This document shows, piece by piece, positions 9,626 through 18,725 of a DNA stretch of 46,584 nt. How positions within the stretch are numbered: the first letter of the stretch is position 1; the number at the start of each line of letters is the position of its first letter. The stretch is from assembly GCA_963623095.1 (NCBI GenBank), contig CAVFKD010000009.1:1-46584 (forward strand). Direction: 5' to 3'. Position numbers and translations under genes: made by a program. The notes under the pieces were generated by a model. The model saw only the letters and a list, made by a program, of their open reading frames with translations, was not told where the DNA came from and ran no database searches. Source of the stretch: UBA3210 sp963623095 (GTDB lineage: Bacteria > Bacillota_I > Bacilli_A > RFN20 > CAG-449).

Positions 9626-10394
9626 TTACATCACCTTCTAATACTTTTCTCGCTAAAGAATTATTTACTTCCATATTGGTATTTTGTTTTAAAATAAAAC
9701 TTGCGTATTCTTTAGCTTTTACTAAATCATTTCTGACTAAATAATATGATAATAAAGTTGAAGCATTATTTACATTAATAAATACTTTTTTTGTATTTAT
9801 TGGATAAATTTTTTCAATATTATCTAATTTATATTCAGGGTTATTATATATATCGACTAAATTACTAGATTTTTGGATAACACCATTAACACTTGAATAT
9901 GTTTTTATTGCTTCTCTTGCTTCATCATATCGTTCATTATTAATATAATAACAAACTTCAACTAATTGATAAAACATTGCATATTTTTTAACAGTAGGCT
10001 TTTTTAAAGTAACAAATAATTCATTTGCCTTAGATAAATCATAATTGAAATAGCTATTAACAATCATTATATTTAAATAATTATATGTTTCATCTTTAAC
10101 TATATCACTTTTTAATTTTTCTAATTCATCTATATATTTTTTAACATCACCTGAATAATTTCTTTCTTTCTGAATTTTATGTAAAGGGCTTAATAAATTT
10201 GTCAAAACAATAATCAATATTCCACATAAAATAGTATATACAATTGCAAGGATAGAATATAAGCGATCTTTGGTATTAAAAGTTAAAATTAAAAATGGTA
10301 CAATTCCTAAAAATAGAAAAAATGTTGCAATATAAATCGCGAATTGTTTTTTAGTAAACATACCTTCTGGAAGTTTATGTATTTTCTTTTTCAT
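9609..10394 (-). CDS. Two-TM protein with helical-repeat cytosolic region, function unknown
   Basis: 261 residues, not recognised. Basic N-terminus, two hydrophobic helices (about residues 18-38 and 45-68) separated by a short polar turn, then about 185 residues of helical, TPR-like sequence. Aromatic and small residues recur in pairs of helices, for example VNSYFNYDLSKANELF, CYYINNERYDEAREAI and SYYLVRNDLVKAKEYA. Such a layout puts a repeat scaffold on the cytosolic face. A GGAGG site and a TATAAT at 10423-10418 precede it, but the matching -35 is weak. It is translationally coupled to the HD hydrolase downstream and may tether or regulate it; that is inference from the overlap only. Confidence 0.7.
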   Translation of the reverse strand: MKKKIHKLPEGMFTKKQFAIYIATFFLFLGIVPFLILTFNTKDRLYSILAIVYTILCGILIIVLTNLLSPLHKIQKERNYSGDVKKYIDELEKLKSDIVKDETYNYLNIMIVNSYFNYDLSKANELFVTLKKPTVKKYAMFYQLVEVCYYINNERYDEAREAIKTYSSVNGVIQKSSNLVDIYNNPEYKLDNIEKIYPINTKKVFINVNNASTLLSYYLVRNDLVKAKEYASFILKQNTNMEVNNSLARKVLEGDVNESSR

Positions 10395-10454
10395 ATAAAC
10401 ACCTCCAATATATTAAAATTATACTATTTATAGTTATTTAATAAAAGTAAAACA

Positions 10455-10482
10455 CTAAAAAAGGCTATCCGAAGATAGCCTT
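10455..10482 (-). terminator. Intrinsic terminator of the pectate lyase operon
   Basis: On the minus strand AAGGCTATC - TTCG - GATAGCCTT then six T residues. The perfect nine-base stem is capped by a UUCG tetraloop. It lies just after the lyase stop codon. Confidence 0.9.
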
Positions 10483-10486
10483 AAGA

Positions 10487-13400
10487 TTAAGCCTTAGTCC
10501 AAGTATCAATGAAATTTAATGAGATTGATTTTGTTGTCGCATCAAATGTCCATCTTGTCTTAGTATCTAAATCAATATTATGAGAATAGAATGATTCAGT
10601 TTGTAAATCACTAATATTTTCAATAACATTAACGCCATAGTTAGAATTTGCTTCTTCAAATGGAGCATAGCAATTTTCAACAATAGATAATGTTGTAACA
10701 CTTGAATATCTACCGACAATATTAGAGCAATTCTTTTGTGATCCAGTGACTAATTCTAAGTTAGAACCATAATATAATTCACCTGTGAATGCACAATATA
10801 GAATGTTCATAGTACCTGCGGAATTTTGATGAGCGCCGATGATACCTCCAACATATGTTGAACCTTTAACAGTAGCTTTTGAATAAACATGAGTGATATT
10901 TAATGTTTCATTTACTCTATCACCGAATCTACCAACTACAGAACCTGCATAGTTGCTTGAACCTGCAGAAATAGTTGCATCGACATAAATGTTAGAAATA
11001 TTTGTTGTACCATATGAGCCAGATGTTGCTTGAATCATACCAACAATACCGCCGACATCAGCAGTTCCACCAATTACTTTATCAGCATCATTGATTAATG
11101 ATACTTGATCAATATTAACTTCATAACCGTTCTTTTCAACGATTTGAGCAACTAATGCACCATTTCTACCAGAACCACCAGTAGCAACAACATTTCTTAA
11201 TTGAATGTTATAGAAATCGCCTCTTTCAGCTTGAGCGACAATACCTGCTCTTTGTACATTAGAAGCATTTGTAAATGTCATATTTTCAAATACTACATTT
11301 TCAATTGTACCACCAGACATCTTGTTGAATAATGAAGCACCATTTTTAGCGGAAGCTACATTACCATTATAAATCTTATGTCCTTTACCATTTAATAAAC
11401 CTTTTAATGTATAGTCATTACCAGTCCATGTAGTTGATGATAAATCAATATCTGCATCTAAAGTATAAATCTTTGTTGAATCATTACTTGAAGCAAATGA
11501 TTTAAATTGTTCTGCAGTTGAAATAGAAACTGTTGTAATTTCTTTTTCATAAACTTGGCTAGTAACTTTTCCATTAGCGTTAGTTAATACATAATAAATA
11601 TGATATCCTTCATTGTTATCATTTTCGAATGTACATGCAATAGAATCATCTTTGAATGAATAACCTTGACCATGTTCTTTAACATAATCTGCAGTTATAT
11701 CAGCGATTGCATCTTTTGAAGATAATGCATAAATTGAACCTGTAACGTTAGTTAAGTTACCTTCAATTTGGTAGCCTGTTTTATTAACAATAATACTTGC
11801 AGTACTTACGCCTGTTTGATCTTTTTCAAAATCAACATTAGCGCTCTTACTTGCTACATAAACATAGAATGTTAATGAAGAAGATTTAGAATTTAATGTT
11901 ACAGTTTTTGTAATCTTATAAACACCAGCTTTTGATGTTGTAAATCCTGCGATTTCGTGATATGTTGCGTTTTTATCACTTGCATATTCTACTTTTGTTT
12001 TTAAAGTATATGCAGATGCATCTAATAATTTACCATTGTAATCAGAGCCATCTTCGACTTGTACTTCTGGTAAAGTATATGCTTGATATTGATCAACAAT
12101 AATACGTGATTTTTCTAATCCGTTAACAGTGATTGCACCAATTTCTGGAGCAGCAGCTTTTACATGAACAACAAATGTTTGTGTAATTGTTTCTCCATAA
12201 TAGACTAATGTTGCAGTTAAAGTAACATCAGTATCAGTACTTGGTCTATTAACAATCGCTCTTACTGCTTCTGAATTTGATCTAGAATCATTATATGTAT
12301 AACCAATTTTGATAATAGATGAATCTGAAGAACTCCAAGCAACGTTACAACCCATAATCTTTGTTAATAGATTGAAATCTTGATAGACAGCTTCTTCATC
12401 AGTATTTAAATATAATGCATTTCTTGCTGCCATTAATAAGTAGTCTTTTGCATCTTTAGCGCCAGTTACACTTACATATGGATGTGTATAATCATCATAT
12501 GAAGCACCAGTTAATGAAGCACCAATTTTATGTTCTTCACCAAATAATTTAGTTTGGTCTTTGATTTTTAAGATGCTACCCATATTAATTGAGCCATCTA
12601 CATTTCTATATGTTTCATCAACAGTTGTATTGTTTTTACCTGTTAAATTATAAGAATATGTCTTATTACCTGAAGCATCACTTTCCCAAGTAATAGGTAA
12701 AGCTTCAAATACATCACTTGCGACTACTGATGTAGCTTTGCTACCCTTCTTAGTAGATACATAAGAAGATGCATCTTGATAAGAATCAAATTTATAAGCA
12801 TTACCTGCAGCGTCATCAAAGAAACAATATTCAGCAGAACCTCTATAAGCATCCGCTGCTAAAGAAGAACCATCGTTTTTAACTGATAATACATTCTTGA
12901 AGTTGTTATAGCTATTTTCTGTTCTAGCCATATCAATATTTGAAGATTTATCATCTCCACTTAATGTACCTAAAACAACATTACCGAAGTTTGTGCTAGT
13001 AGGATCATCATCAATAACTGCGGCGTTGTTATAAGCAGTTACATTTTCAATTGATAAGACACCTGGGTTTGAGTTATCACCAACACCATGTAATCTATTA
13101 TTGAATGAAAGACAGTTAAACATCTTAACATCGCCTCTCATAGTAGATCCACCTAATTTAAATCCAATACCATCACCATCTCTAGTCATGTATGAATTTG
13201 TTTCTAATTCATCAAATGTATTGTTATATTTTTCGAATCTTGCATTATTTTCAGCTTTTGTATTTAATAAGTAACCATTTTCAAATGATACGCAGTTATA
13301 TAATGTGATACAACCAATATCACCTGAATCAGTTTTTGCATATAAATCCCAACCATCATCAGAGTTTCTATAAGCAATACATCCATCGAATACGTTACCA

Positions 13401-14101
13401 TATCCAACAGTTAATTTTGCAGCGAAACCATCAGCGTTTTCACCATATGTTTCATTATCATAGTTGTTATATGATGTACAATTTTGAATTAAGTTATAAC
13501 TTGGCCATTCTGCAATATCTGATTGGTTAGAATTATCACGGCCTAATTGTAAACCTGAGTCACGGTTATTATAGAATTCGCAATTAGTAATAACGTTGTA
13601 GTTACCTGAAACATACATACCATTATCACCAGCGCCGCATACATCAATACCATCCCATGTAATATAATTACCTGCAATAGTAACGCCACGGTTAATTGAA
13701 TTAAATGACATTTTAGAGAAGTCTAGTTTAACACTTCCTTCTCCTTTAATTGTTAATGTCTTTTCAAATGAACCAGATGCTGTGATTTTAATTCTATCAT
13801 TATCACCTAATGAATAAGTACCAGCTTTAATAATAACTGTATCACCTGGTTTTAAAATATCTACTGAATTTAATAATGATACAAGTGCATAAGGTTTTTC
13901 TGCACTACCATCACCTGTTTTACTTCCGTCAGTAGCGACATAATATGTTTTTGCAGTTTCTTCACTAACTTTGTTACTATTTGTAGTAACTTGAGGTTTA
14001 GATTCTGCAGTAGCTTTTGAAACATTACCTGTTGAGAAAGAAGTAATAGTTAATGCAGATAATAATAAAATTGAACCTTGTAAAAATAATCTTTTCTTCA
14101 T
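10487..14101 (-). CDS. Secreted multidomain family-9 polysaccharide lyase (pectate lyase)
   Basis: 1204 residues. A Sec signal peptide (cleavage near residue 32) precedes a right-handed beta-helix of the PL9 pectate lyase type. The Ca-binding set of PL9 is present with the right spacing: D224 in NADGFAAK, then D248, D249 and D252 in SDDGWDLY. A likely catalytic base is K315 in GIGFKLGG. About residues 550-650 form an atrophied bacterial Ig-like domain (VAWSSSDSSIIKIG, VTLTATLVYY). About residues 895-1180 resemble a GLUG-like repeat region. No LPXTG or membrane anchor is seen, so the enzyme is probably released or bound through its accessory domains. It is second in an operon with the upstream lipoprotein, with a GGGAGGA ribosome site. 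PL9 enzymes cleave polygalacturonate or rhamnogalacturonan by beta-elimination. Confidence 0.85.
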   Translation of the reverse strand: MKKRLFLQGSILLLSALTITSFSTGNVSKATAESKPQVTTNSNKVSEETAKTYYVATDGSKTGDGSAEKPYALVSLLNSVDILKPGDTVIIKAGTYSLGDNDRIKITASGSFEKTLTIKGEGSVKLDFSKMSFNSINRGVTIAGNYITWDGIDVCGAGDNGMYVSGNYNVITNCEFYNNRDSGLQLGRDNSNQSDIAEWPSYNLIQNCTSYNNYDNETYGENADGFAAKLTVGYGNVFDGCIAYRNSDDGWDLYAKTDSGDIGCITLYNCVSFENGYLLNTKAENNARFEKYNNTFDELETNSYMTRDGDGIGFKLGGSTMRGDVKMFNCLSFNNRLHGVGDNSNPGVLSIENVTAYNNAAVIDDDPTSTNFGNVVLGTLSGDDKSSNIDMARTENSYNNFKNVLSVKNDGSSLAADAYRGSAEYCFFDDAAGNAYKFDSYQDASSYVSTKKGSKATSVVASDVFEALPITWESDASGNKTYSYNLTGKNNTTVDETYRNVDGSINMGSILKIKDQTKLFGEEHKIGASLTGASYDDYTHPYVSVTGAKDAKDYLLMAARNALYLNTDEEAVYQDFNLLTKIMGCNVAWSSSDSSIIKIGYTYNDSRSNSEAVRAIVNRPSTDTDVTLTATLVYYGETITQTFVVHVKAAAPEIGAITVNGLEKSRIIVDQYQAYTLPEVQVEDGSDYNGKLLDASAYTLKTKVEYASDKNATYHEIAGFTTSKAGVYKITKTVTLNSKSSSLTFYVYVASKSANVDFEKDQTGVSTASIIVNKTGYQIEGNLTNVTGSIYALSSKDAIADITADYVKEHGQGYSFKDDSIACTFENDNNEGYHIYYVLTNANGKVTSQVYEKEITTVSISTAEQFKSFASSNDSTKIYTLDADIDLSSTTWTGNDYTLKGLLNGKGHKIYNGNVASAKNGASLFNKMSGGTIENVVFENMTFTNASNVQRAGIVAQAERGDFYNIQLRNVVATGGSGRNGALVAQIVEKNGYEVNIDQVSLINDADKVIGGTADVGGIVGMIQATSGSYGTTNISNIYVDATISAGSSNYAGSVVGRFGDRVNETLNITHVYSKATVKGSTYVGGIIGAHQNSAGTMNILYCAFTGELYYGSNLELVTGSQKNCSNIVGRYSSVTTLSIVENCYAPFEEANSNYGVNVIENISDLQTESFYSHNIDLDTKTRWTFDATTKSISLNFIDTWTKA

Positions 14102-14118
14102 AAATCTATCCTCCCTTT

Positions 14119-15678
14119 CTATTTAGTAATTGTTGTGGCAACGCTAGCGTAATAAATATTAATTGAATTAGAACATCCAATATAATATGTGCCTGCAGTT
14201 TCTACAGTAAATGATGCCTTTGTAACAGCATTTGGTATTCCTTCACTACTTGATATTATAGATCCGTTGCTATCTTGAATATTTAAAGTTCTTGTTACAT
14301 CTTTACTTGAACTTGTAATTGCATATAAATCAATTGTTGTTGGTCCTTCAACTACTAATTTTAGTTTTGAACTACCTGATAATTTTAATCTAGTTGTAAC
14401 TGTTGTTGATGTTCCATTTACATCAAATGTCTTCTTATTATAATCATAAGAAACATTCGCAGTTGCTGTAGATAATACGCTATCAGTTGCAGCACCTGTT
14501 TCATCAGTCATTGCTAATGCAGTATCTTGTGCTAATGTAATTGCTGCCGCACCACTAACTGCACCTAATGAATTTGCATTGAAGACATAAGTTTTATTTA
14601 CAGTTACTGTACCACTTGGTTGTGTAACACTATAAGTAACAGTTGTTGTTTTTGTAACTTTTTCTTCTAATGGATTAGTTTCTTCATAAGTTACAGTTGC
14701 AGTTTTATCATTTCCTGCAGTCTTAGTATCAATAGAAATTGTAACATCTTCTGAAGTTAATTCTTTTGTTGTACCATTCGCGTATGTTGCAACAAATTTC
14801 CATGTAGATGAAATTTTATCTTTACCTGCTTCTTGAGTAAATGTACCTTCACCTGCTTTTAAAGCAATAGATTGAACATCATTAATAACATAGATAAATG
14901 CAAAATTATCTACAGTAAATGTTTTAGTATCTCTTGTTAAAGTTGTTTTAACCCAAACTTGATAAACACCTGCTTCATTAATTGAAGTTGCATCATCTAA
15001 TTTAGTACTTCCTTTATAATATGAAACTTCATATGTAGAAGCATCGAGTGCGCTTTCACTTAAAGAACCATCTTTTAATACTTCTTTAACAACTAATTTA
15101 CTTGCAATAGTAGTTAAATCACAAGTTGTATTAGTTGATGATAATTCAAATTTTGCATCACCTTCTGCCACACTTACATCAATACCTAATTGACCATCGT
15201 ATTCATCAACGACTTCAACGTCATATTCTCCGTATCTAATAGCTTTATCATAAGTATAAGAAATTGAAATAGTATAAGTACCTACGACATCTTTATTATA
15301 TTTAGATGAGTCAATAGTTACTCCTTCTGCATCTAAAGCAAGTTTAGACCAATAATCTCCACTTACTCCTTCTTCTGAGAAGCCTACTCTTAAAATTAAA
15401 CCAGTAGTTTCGAATGCTTCTCCTTTGTTAAATTTGACTTTCGCGTTACTTTTATCAACTACTAAGCCTTCTAACATTTTCTTTTTTTCTACTGTAGAAG
15501 TAGATGAACTAGAACTTTGTTTATCGCTTGAAGTTGAATCTTTTGATTCTGAAGTTTGGCTTACTGGTGAAGATGAAACACTTGAAGATTCACCACGTTT
15601 ACCACACGAAACCGTAGTGACACTTAGTACGCTACCAAGTAAAGCTAAACCACATAAAACTTTTAAATTATTTTTCAT
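14119..15678 (-). CDS. Surface lipoprotein with Ig-like and putative carbohydrate-binding domains
   Basis: 519 residues from the ATG at 15678, chosen for the AAAGGA 12 bases before it; an in-frame ATG at 15738 has no ribosome site and would add a non-signal extension. The lipoprotein signal ends at VTTVSC (C25). A Ser/Thr/Glu-rich stalk follows to about residue 55, then Ig-like beta domains (GLVVDKSNAKVKFNKG, VGTYTISISYTY). The C-terminal 150 residues (TYVFNANSLGAVSGAAA to the SINIYYASV end) resemble the jelly-roll module seen beside pectate lyases. No catalytic motif is seen. It lies 17 bases before the lyase in the same operon, so a role in holding pectin or the lyase at the cell surface is likely but inferred. 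Confidence 0.75.
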   Translation of the reverse strand: MKNNLKVLCGLALLGSVLSVTTVSCGKRGESSSVSSSPVSQTSESKDSTSSDKQSSSSSTSTVEKKKMLEGLVVDKSNAKVKFNKGEAFETTGLILRVGFSEEGVSGDYWSKLALDAEGVTIDSSKYNKDVVGTYTISISYTYDKAIRYGEYDVEVVDEYDGQLGIDVSVAEGDAKFELSSTNTTCDLTTIASKLVVKEVLKDGSLSESALDASTYEVSYYKGSTKLDDATSINEAGVYQVWVKTTLTRDTKTFTVDNFAFIYVINDVQSIALKAGEGTFTQEAGKDKISSTWKFVATYANGTTKELTSEDVTISIDTKTAGNDKTATVTYEETNPLEEKVTKTTTVTYSVTQPSGTVTVNKTYVFNANSLGAVSGAAAITLAQDTALAMTDETGAATDSVLSTATANVSYDYNKKTFDVNGTSTTVTTRLKLSGSSKLKLVVEGPTTIDLYAITSSSKDVTRTLNIQDSNGSIISSSEGIPNAVTKASFTVETAGTYYIGCSNSINIYYASVATTITK

Positions 15679-15706
15679 ATGTTTGTTATTTCCTTTCATG
15701 TTTTTA

Positions 15707-15735
15707 ATTCTATAACTTTTTGAAAACGCTTTCAA
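15707..15735 (-). promoter_or_regulatory. Promoter of the lipoprotein - pectate lyase operon
   Basis: On the minus strand TTGAAA (15735-15730), 17-base spacer, TAGAAT (15712-15707). It lies about 28 bases before the lipoprotein start and overlaps the cre site. Confidence 0.65.
15721..15734. promoter_or_regulatory. Catabolite-responsive element (cre) over the promoter
   Basis: TGAAAACGCTTTCA fits the CcpA consensus TGWAARCGYTWNCW at every position. It covers most of the -35 hexamer and the spacer, a position where bound CcpA (or a LacI-family regulator) would repress. The ccpA gene is not in the window. Confidence 0.75.
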
Positions 15736-15740
15736 CATCT

Positions 15741-15748
15741 TGTATACA
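15741..15748. promoter_or_regulatory. Possible GntR-type operator upstream of the pectin operon
   Basis: The perfect palindrome TGTATACA, within CTTGTATACATG, lies six bases upstream of the -35 hexamer. It resembles operator cores of GntR-family sugar regulators (TTGTATACAA type). No such regulator is encoded nearby, so this is tentative. Confidence 0.35.
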
Positions 15749-15771
15749 TGTTTTGATAAAAAATTATCTAA

Positions 15772-15799
15772 TAAAAAGACTGCCTATTACTAGACAGTC
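15772..15799 (-). terminator. Intrinsic terminator after the GGDEF-EAL gene
   Basis: On the minus strand GACTGTCT - six-base loop - AGGCAGTC (one G-T pair), then TTTTTAT. It separates the sensor operon from the downstream pectin operon. Confidence 0.8.
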
Positions 15800-15805
15800 A
15801 AATAA

Positions 15806-18715
15806 TTATAAATTTCGTAAAATTTCTTTCTTTTCTTCAGGAATATCTTTGATTTGTAAATCAGGTTTAGCAAGGAAGTAACCTTGAATATAATCAACAC
15901 CTAAAGATTTAACCAATTTTAATTCTTCAATAGTTTCAACTGATTCTGCAACAACCTTAATTTTATTAACAGAACAATAAGAAATAATTGATTTAGCTAA
16001 ACGTTGTTTATTCTCATCTTTATCGATATTTCTAATTAAAGAACCTTCAATTTTAACTAATGCTGGATCATAAGATAAAATCATACCTATGTTGTTATAA
16101 CCAGTGCCATAATCATCAATCGCATATCTTAATCCATTGTTATTAATAAAATCAATTTTCTTTTTAATAACACTGCTTTGTCCAAAGTCTTCTTCGATTA
16201 ATTCAATAACAATTTGATTTAAATGATCTTTATATTTTCTTACGTACTCCTCAGAATCATTGTCGGATAATACTTGAGAAGAAATGGAATTGATAAATAA
16301 CTTTTTATCGCATTTAGAAGCAACGAATTTTTCTGTTGCGTTAAATACAGTTATCTTTTCAATATCATAAAGTCTATTATACTTTTTTGCCGCGCTTAAT
16401 ACATTCATAGGATTAAAGCCTTCTATAGTAGGTCTCATTAAAGCTTCATAACCTAATATTTCACCAGTATTAATATCAACAATAGGTTGGTAAGCATAAT
16501 CTAATAATTGATAAGTAATTAATCTATTTAAATCATCATACATGACATTCTCATTTAAATAATTTTTAAGAATCTCATCATTGAAAGTATATATTTTATT
16601 CTTACCATCATTTTTTGCAGAATACATTGCATAATCAGCACGTTTAACTAATTCTTCATAAGTAAGTCCTTCTCCCCTACGGCATATACCGACACTCAAA
16701 GAAATATAAATACGTTTAGATCTTAAATCAATATACTCATTTTTAATCTTTTCAAGTTCTTCAATAATTTCTTGTTCCTTTGCCAATGAAGAATAATCAT
16801 ATAAGTAAATAATAAATTCATCGCCAGAAATATGGCAAGCAATTACATTATTATAAACAACTTGAATTCTATTTAAATATTCTCCAACTTTCTTTAAATA
16901 TGCATCACCTAAATCATGTCCATATTGGTCATTTAAGAATTTTAGATTATCAACATCAATCATGAATAATGAACCTGTCTTATCAACTTCAAATAAAGGT
17001 AAAATTTTATCAACGAATCCTCTTCTATTTAATAAGCCAGTTAAAACATCATAGTCTCTTTCATGTGCGATTCTTTCTTTTTCTTGATATTCTCTAGTTA
17101 AATCAATTAAAGTTGCCATTACTCCATCTTCTTGAGCGACAATTTTTAATTGTAAATAATAAGTGGAATTAATAAAGAATACTATTTCACCAGATGATTT
17201 TAATATAGATTCATCTATATTTTTATAAGTAGTAGAAATAATTTTAGTGCTAATTTTTCTAATTTTAGAAATAAAATTATAACCATTTAATTCTTCATCG
17301 TTATAAGGAAGATGTAACATATCAAAGAATTGTTTTGAAACATTAACTTTATCTTCTTTTTTAGAATATTCAAAGAATGAAATAGTAAAGCTTGAATCTT
17401 CCATTAAACGATTAAGTTTATTATTTAATGAAGCATTACGAGAAGAAATATTATTAATTTGAGTTAATAAATTATCAACCTCTAAAATATTTGTCTTAGG
17501 TAAATTTAAAATATTTAATTCATTTAAATTAGAAGATACTCGAACAATTGGTTTAGAAATTAAATAAGCAACTAGTAAATAAATAAAAACAATAATTAAG
17601 AAAGAAATACCATAGATTAGAACAATTTCATTGCTTGTAGTAAATGAAATATCAAATAGATAATCTCTTTCAACTATACCTATTACATACCAAGTTTCAT
17701 CTGCGATATTTTCTCCATTGTACAAATCAATTTTTTCTTCATAATAGTATGTCTTTTTTCCTTCGTTAATGAATAACTTTAAATCAGCATAACTAGAATC
17801 TGTTAAAGTTACATCTTTTAAATCAGGTAAAGAATAATCTACATAAGCGCTAAAACCATCTTTATATTCATCTTTTGATTTTCTAATAAACGCATAATTA
17901 ATTTGTTCATTAGTGCTTAATTTAGTTAAAGAATTCTTTAAATAAGCTTCAGTAATTCCAACACCGAATACACCTAAACATTTTCCATCGAGATAGAAAG
18001 GAACTGAATAAGTTAATACTTTATTTCTTAAGATTCTTGTTGAAGAAGACCAATATCCTTGTAATGGAGCATTATTATCATTTTGATTATTTTTAATATA
18101 TGTAATCGCGTTATCAAAGAATTCATGGTTTTTAATTTGACTATATTTATTACTTTCAATTTCTCTATCAATGCCATAACCTAACTTATTGTAATAAAAC
18201 CAAACATCATAAGGTGCGTATAATACTTCAATTTCATTATTAGATGCTTGACCAGGTTTAGTTGTTCTTAAATAAGTTAAAAGTTTTTCATCTTCATTGT
18301 CGGAAAATTCATTATTTAAAATAAAATAAGCATCGTTGACATGGTTATTTTGAATAAGTTCAGGAATTAAATCACTAATTGTATACAAATACTTTTTTGA
18401 TTCATCTTTATTGGTAGTAATATCTTCAACATTTTTTGAATTATTTGATAAATAATCTTTAGTTTCTTTTTGTAAAGAAGAATAAAATAAATCAACATTG
18501 CTCCAAGAAGAAGTAACTAATGTTTCAAGATAACTCTTTCTAACATTTACGCTTTCTTCGAATGAATTAATTTGAGAAACATTAATGGTATTTCTAATCA
18601 CGCTAAAATATAGTAATGCTGTAACAACAATACTTTGAACTAATGTAACTAGAATAATTGGTGTAACTATTCTAGCGTTAATACTTTTTCCATATTTTTT
18701 TAAGCGTGAGATCAT
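15806..18715 (-). CDS. Membrane sensor with PAS-like, GGDEF and EAL domains (c-di-GMP turnover)
   Basis: 969 residues. TM1 at about 16-40, an extracellular sensor of about 320 residues (dCACHE-like, with YWSSSTRILRNKVLTYSVPFY and CLGVFGVGIT), and TM2 at about 362-388. A PAS-like region follows at 440-540, GGDEF at 550-710 and EAL at 730-960. The cyclase signature is SGDEF at 630-634, with metal residues in MIDVDNLKFLND kept and no RxxD inhibitory site five residues before it. The EAL domain keeps its catalytic set: YEALMRP (757-759), FINSIS, IELIEEDF, IDDYGTGY, VKIEGSLI, AESVET and QGYFLAKP. The protein could therefore make or degrade c-di-GMP; the intact EAL is the firmer call. It starts 10 bases after the solute-binding lipoprotein, suggesting that protein feeds the sensor. 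Confidence 0.9.
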   Translation of the reverse strand: MISRLKKYGKSINARIVTPIILVTLVQSIVVTALLYFSVIRNTINVSQINSFEESVNVRKSYLETLVTSSWSNVDLFYSSLQKETKDYLSNNSKNVEDITTNKDESKKYLYTISDLIPELIQNNHVNDAYFILNNEFSDNEDEKLLTYLRTTKPGQASNNEIEVLYAPYDVWFYYNKLGYGIDREIESNKYSQIKNHEFFDNAITYIKNNQNDNNAPLQGYWSSSTRILRNKVLTYSVPFYLDGKCLGVFGVGITEAYLKNSLTKLSTNEQINYAFIRKSKDEYKDGFSAYVDYSLPDLKDVTLTDSSYADLKLFINEGKKTYYYEEKIDLYNGENIADETWYVIGIVERDYLFDISFTTSNEIVLIYGISFLIIVFIYLLVAYLISKPIVRVSSNLNELNILNLPKTNILEVDNLLTQINNISSRNASLNNKLNRLMEDSSFTISFFEYSKKEDKVNVSKQFFDMLHLPYNDEELNGYNFISKIRKISTKIISTTYKNIDESILKSSGEIVFFINSTYYLQLKIVAQEDGVMATLIDLTREYQEKERIAHERDYDVLTGLLNRRGFVDKILPLFEVDKTGSLFMIDVDNLKFLNDQYGHDLGDAYLKKVGEYLNRIQVVYNNVIACHISGDEFIIYLYDYSSLAKEQEIIEELEKIKNEYIDLRSKRIYISLSVGICRRGEGLTYEELVKRADYAMYSAKNDGKNKIYTFNDEILKNYLNENVMYDDLNRLITYQLLDYAYQPIVDINTGEILGYEALMRPTIEGFNPMNVLSAAKKYNRLYDIEKITVFNATEKFVASKCDKKLFINSISSQVLSDNDSEEYVRKYKDHLNQIVIELIEEDFGQSSVIKKKIDFINNNGLRYAIDDYGTGYNNIGMILSYDPALVKIEGSLIRNIDKDENKQRLAKSIISYCSVNKIKVVAESVETIEELKLVKSLGVDYIQGYFLAKPDLQIKDIPEEKKEILRNL

Positions 18716-18725
18716 ACCTTATTAC

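Noticed and set aside
13336..13530. His-rich 64-codon plus-strand frame inside the pectate lyase gene.
   Set aside because: The His runs come from reading the complement of Asn/Asp-rich beta-helix codons; no start signal and no independent support.
15425..15715. 96-codon open frame on the plus strand inside the lipoprotein gene.
   Set aside because: It is antisense to the Ser-rich stalk and signal region, has no ribosome site and no recognisable protein; a frame shadow.
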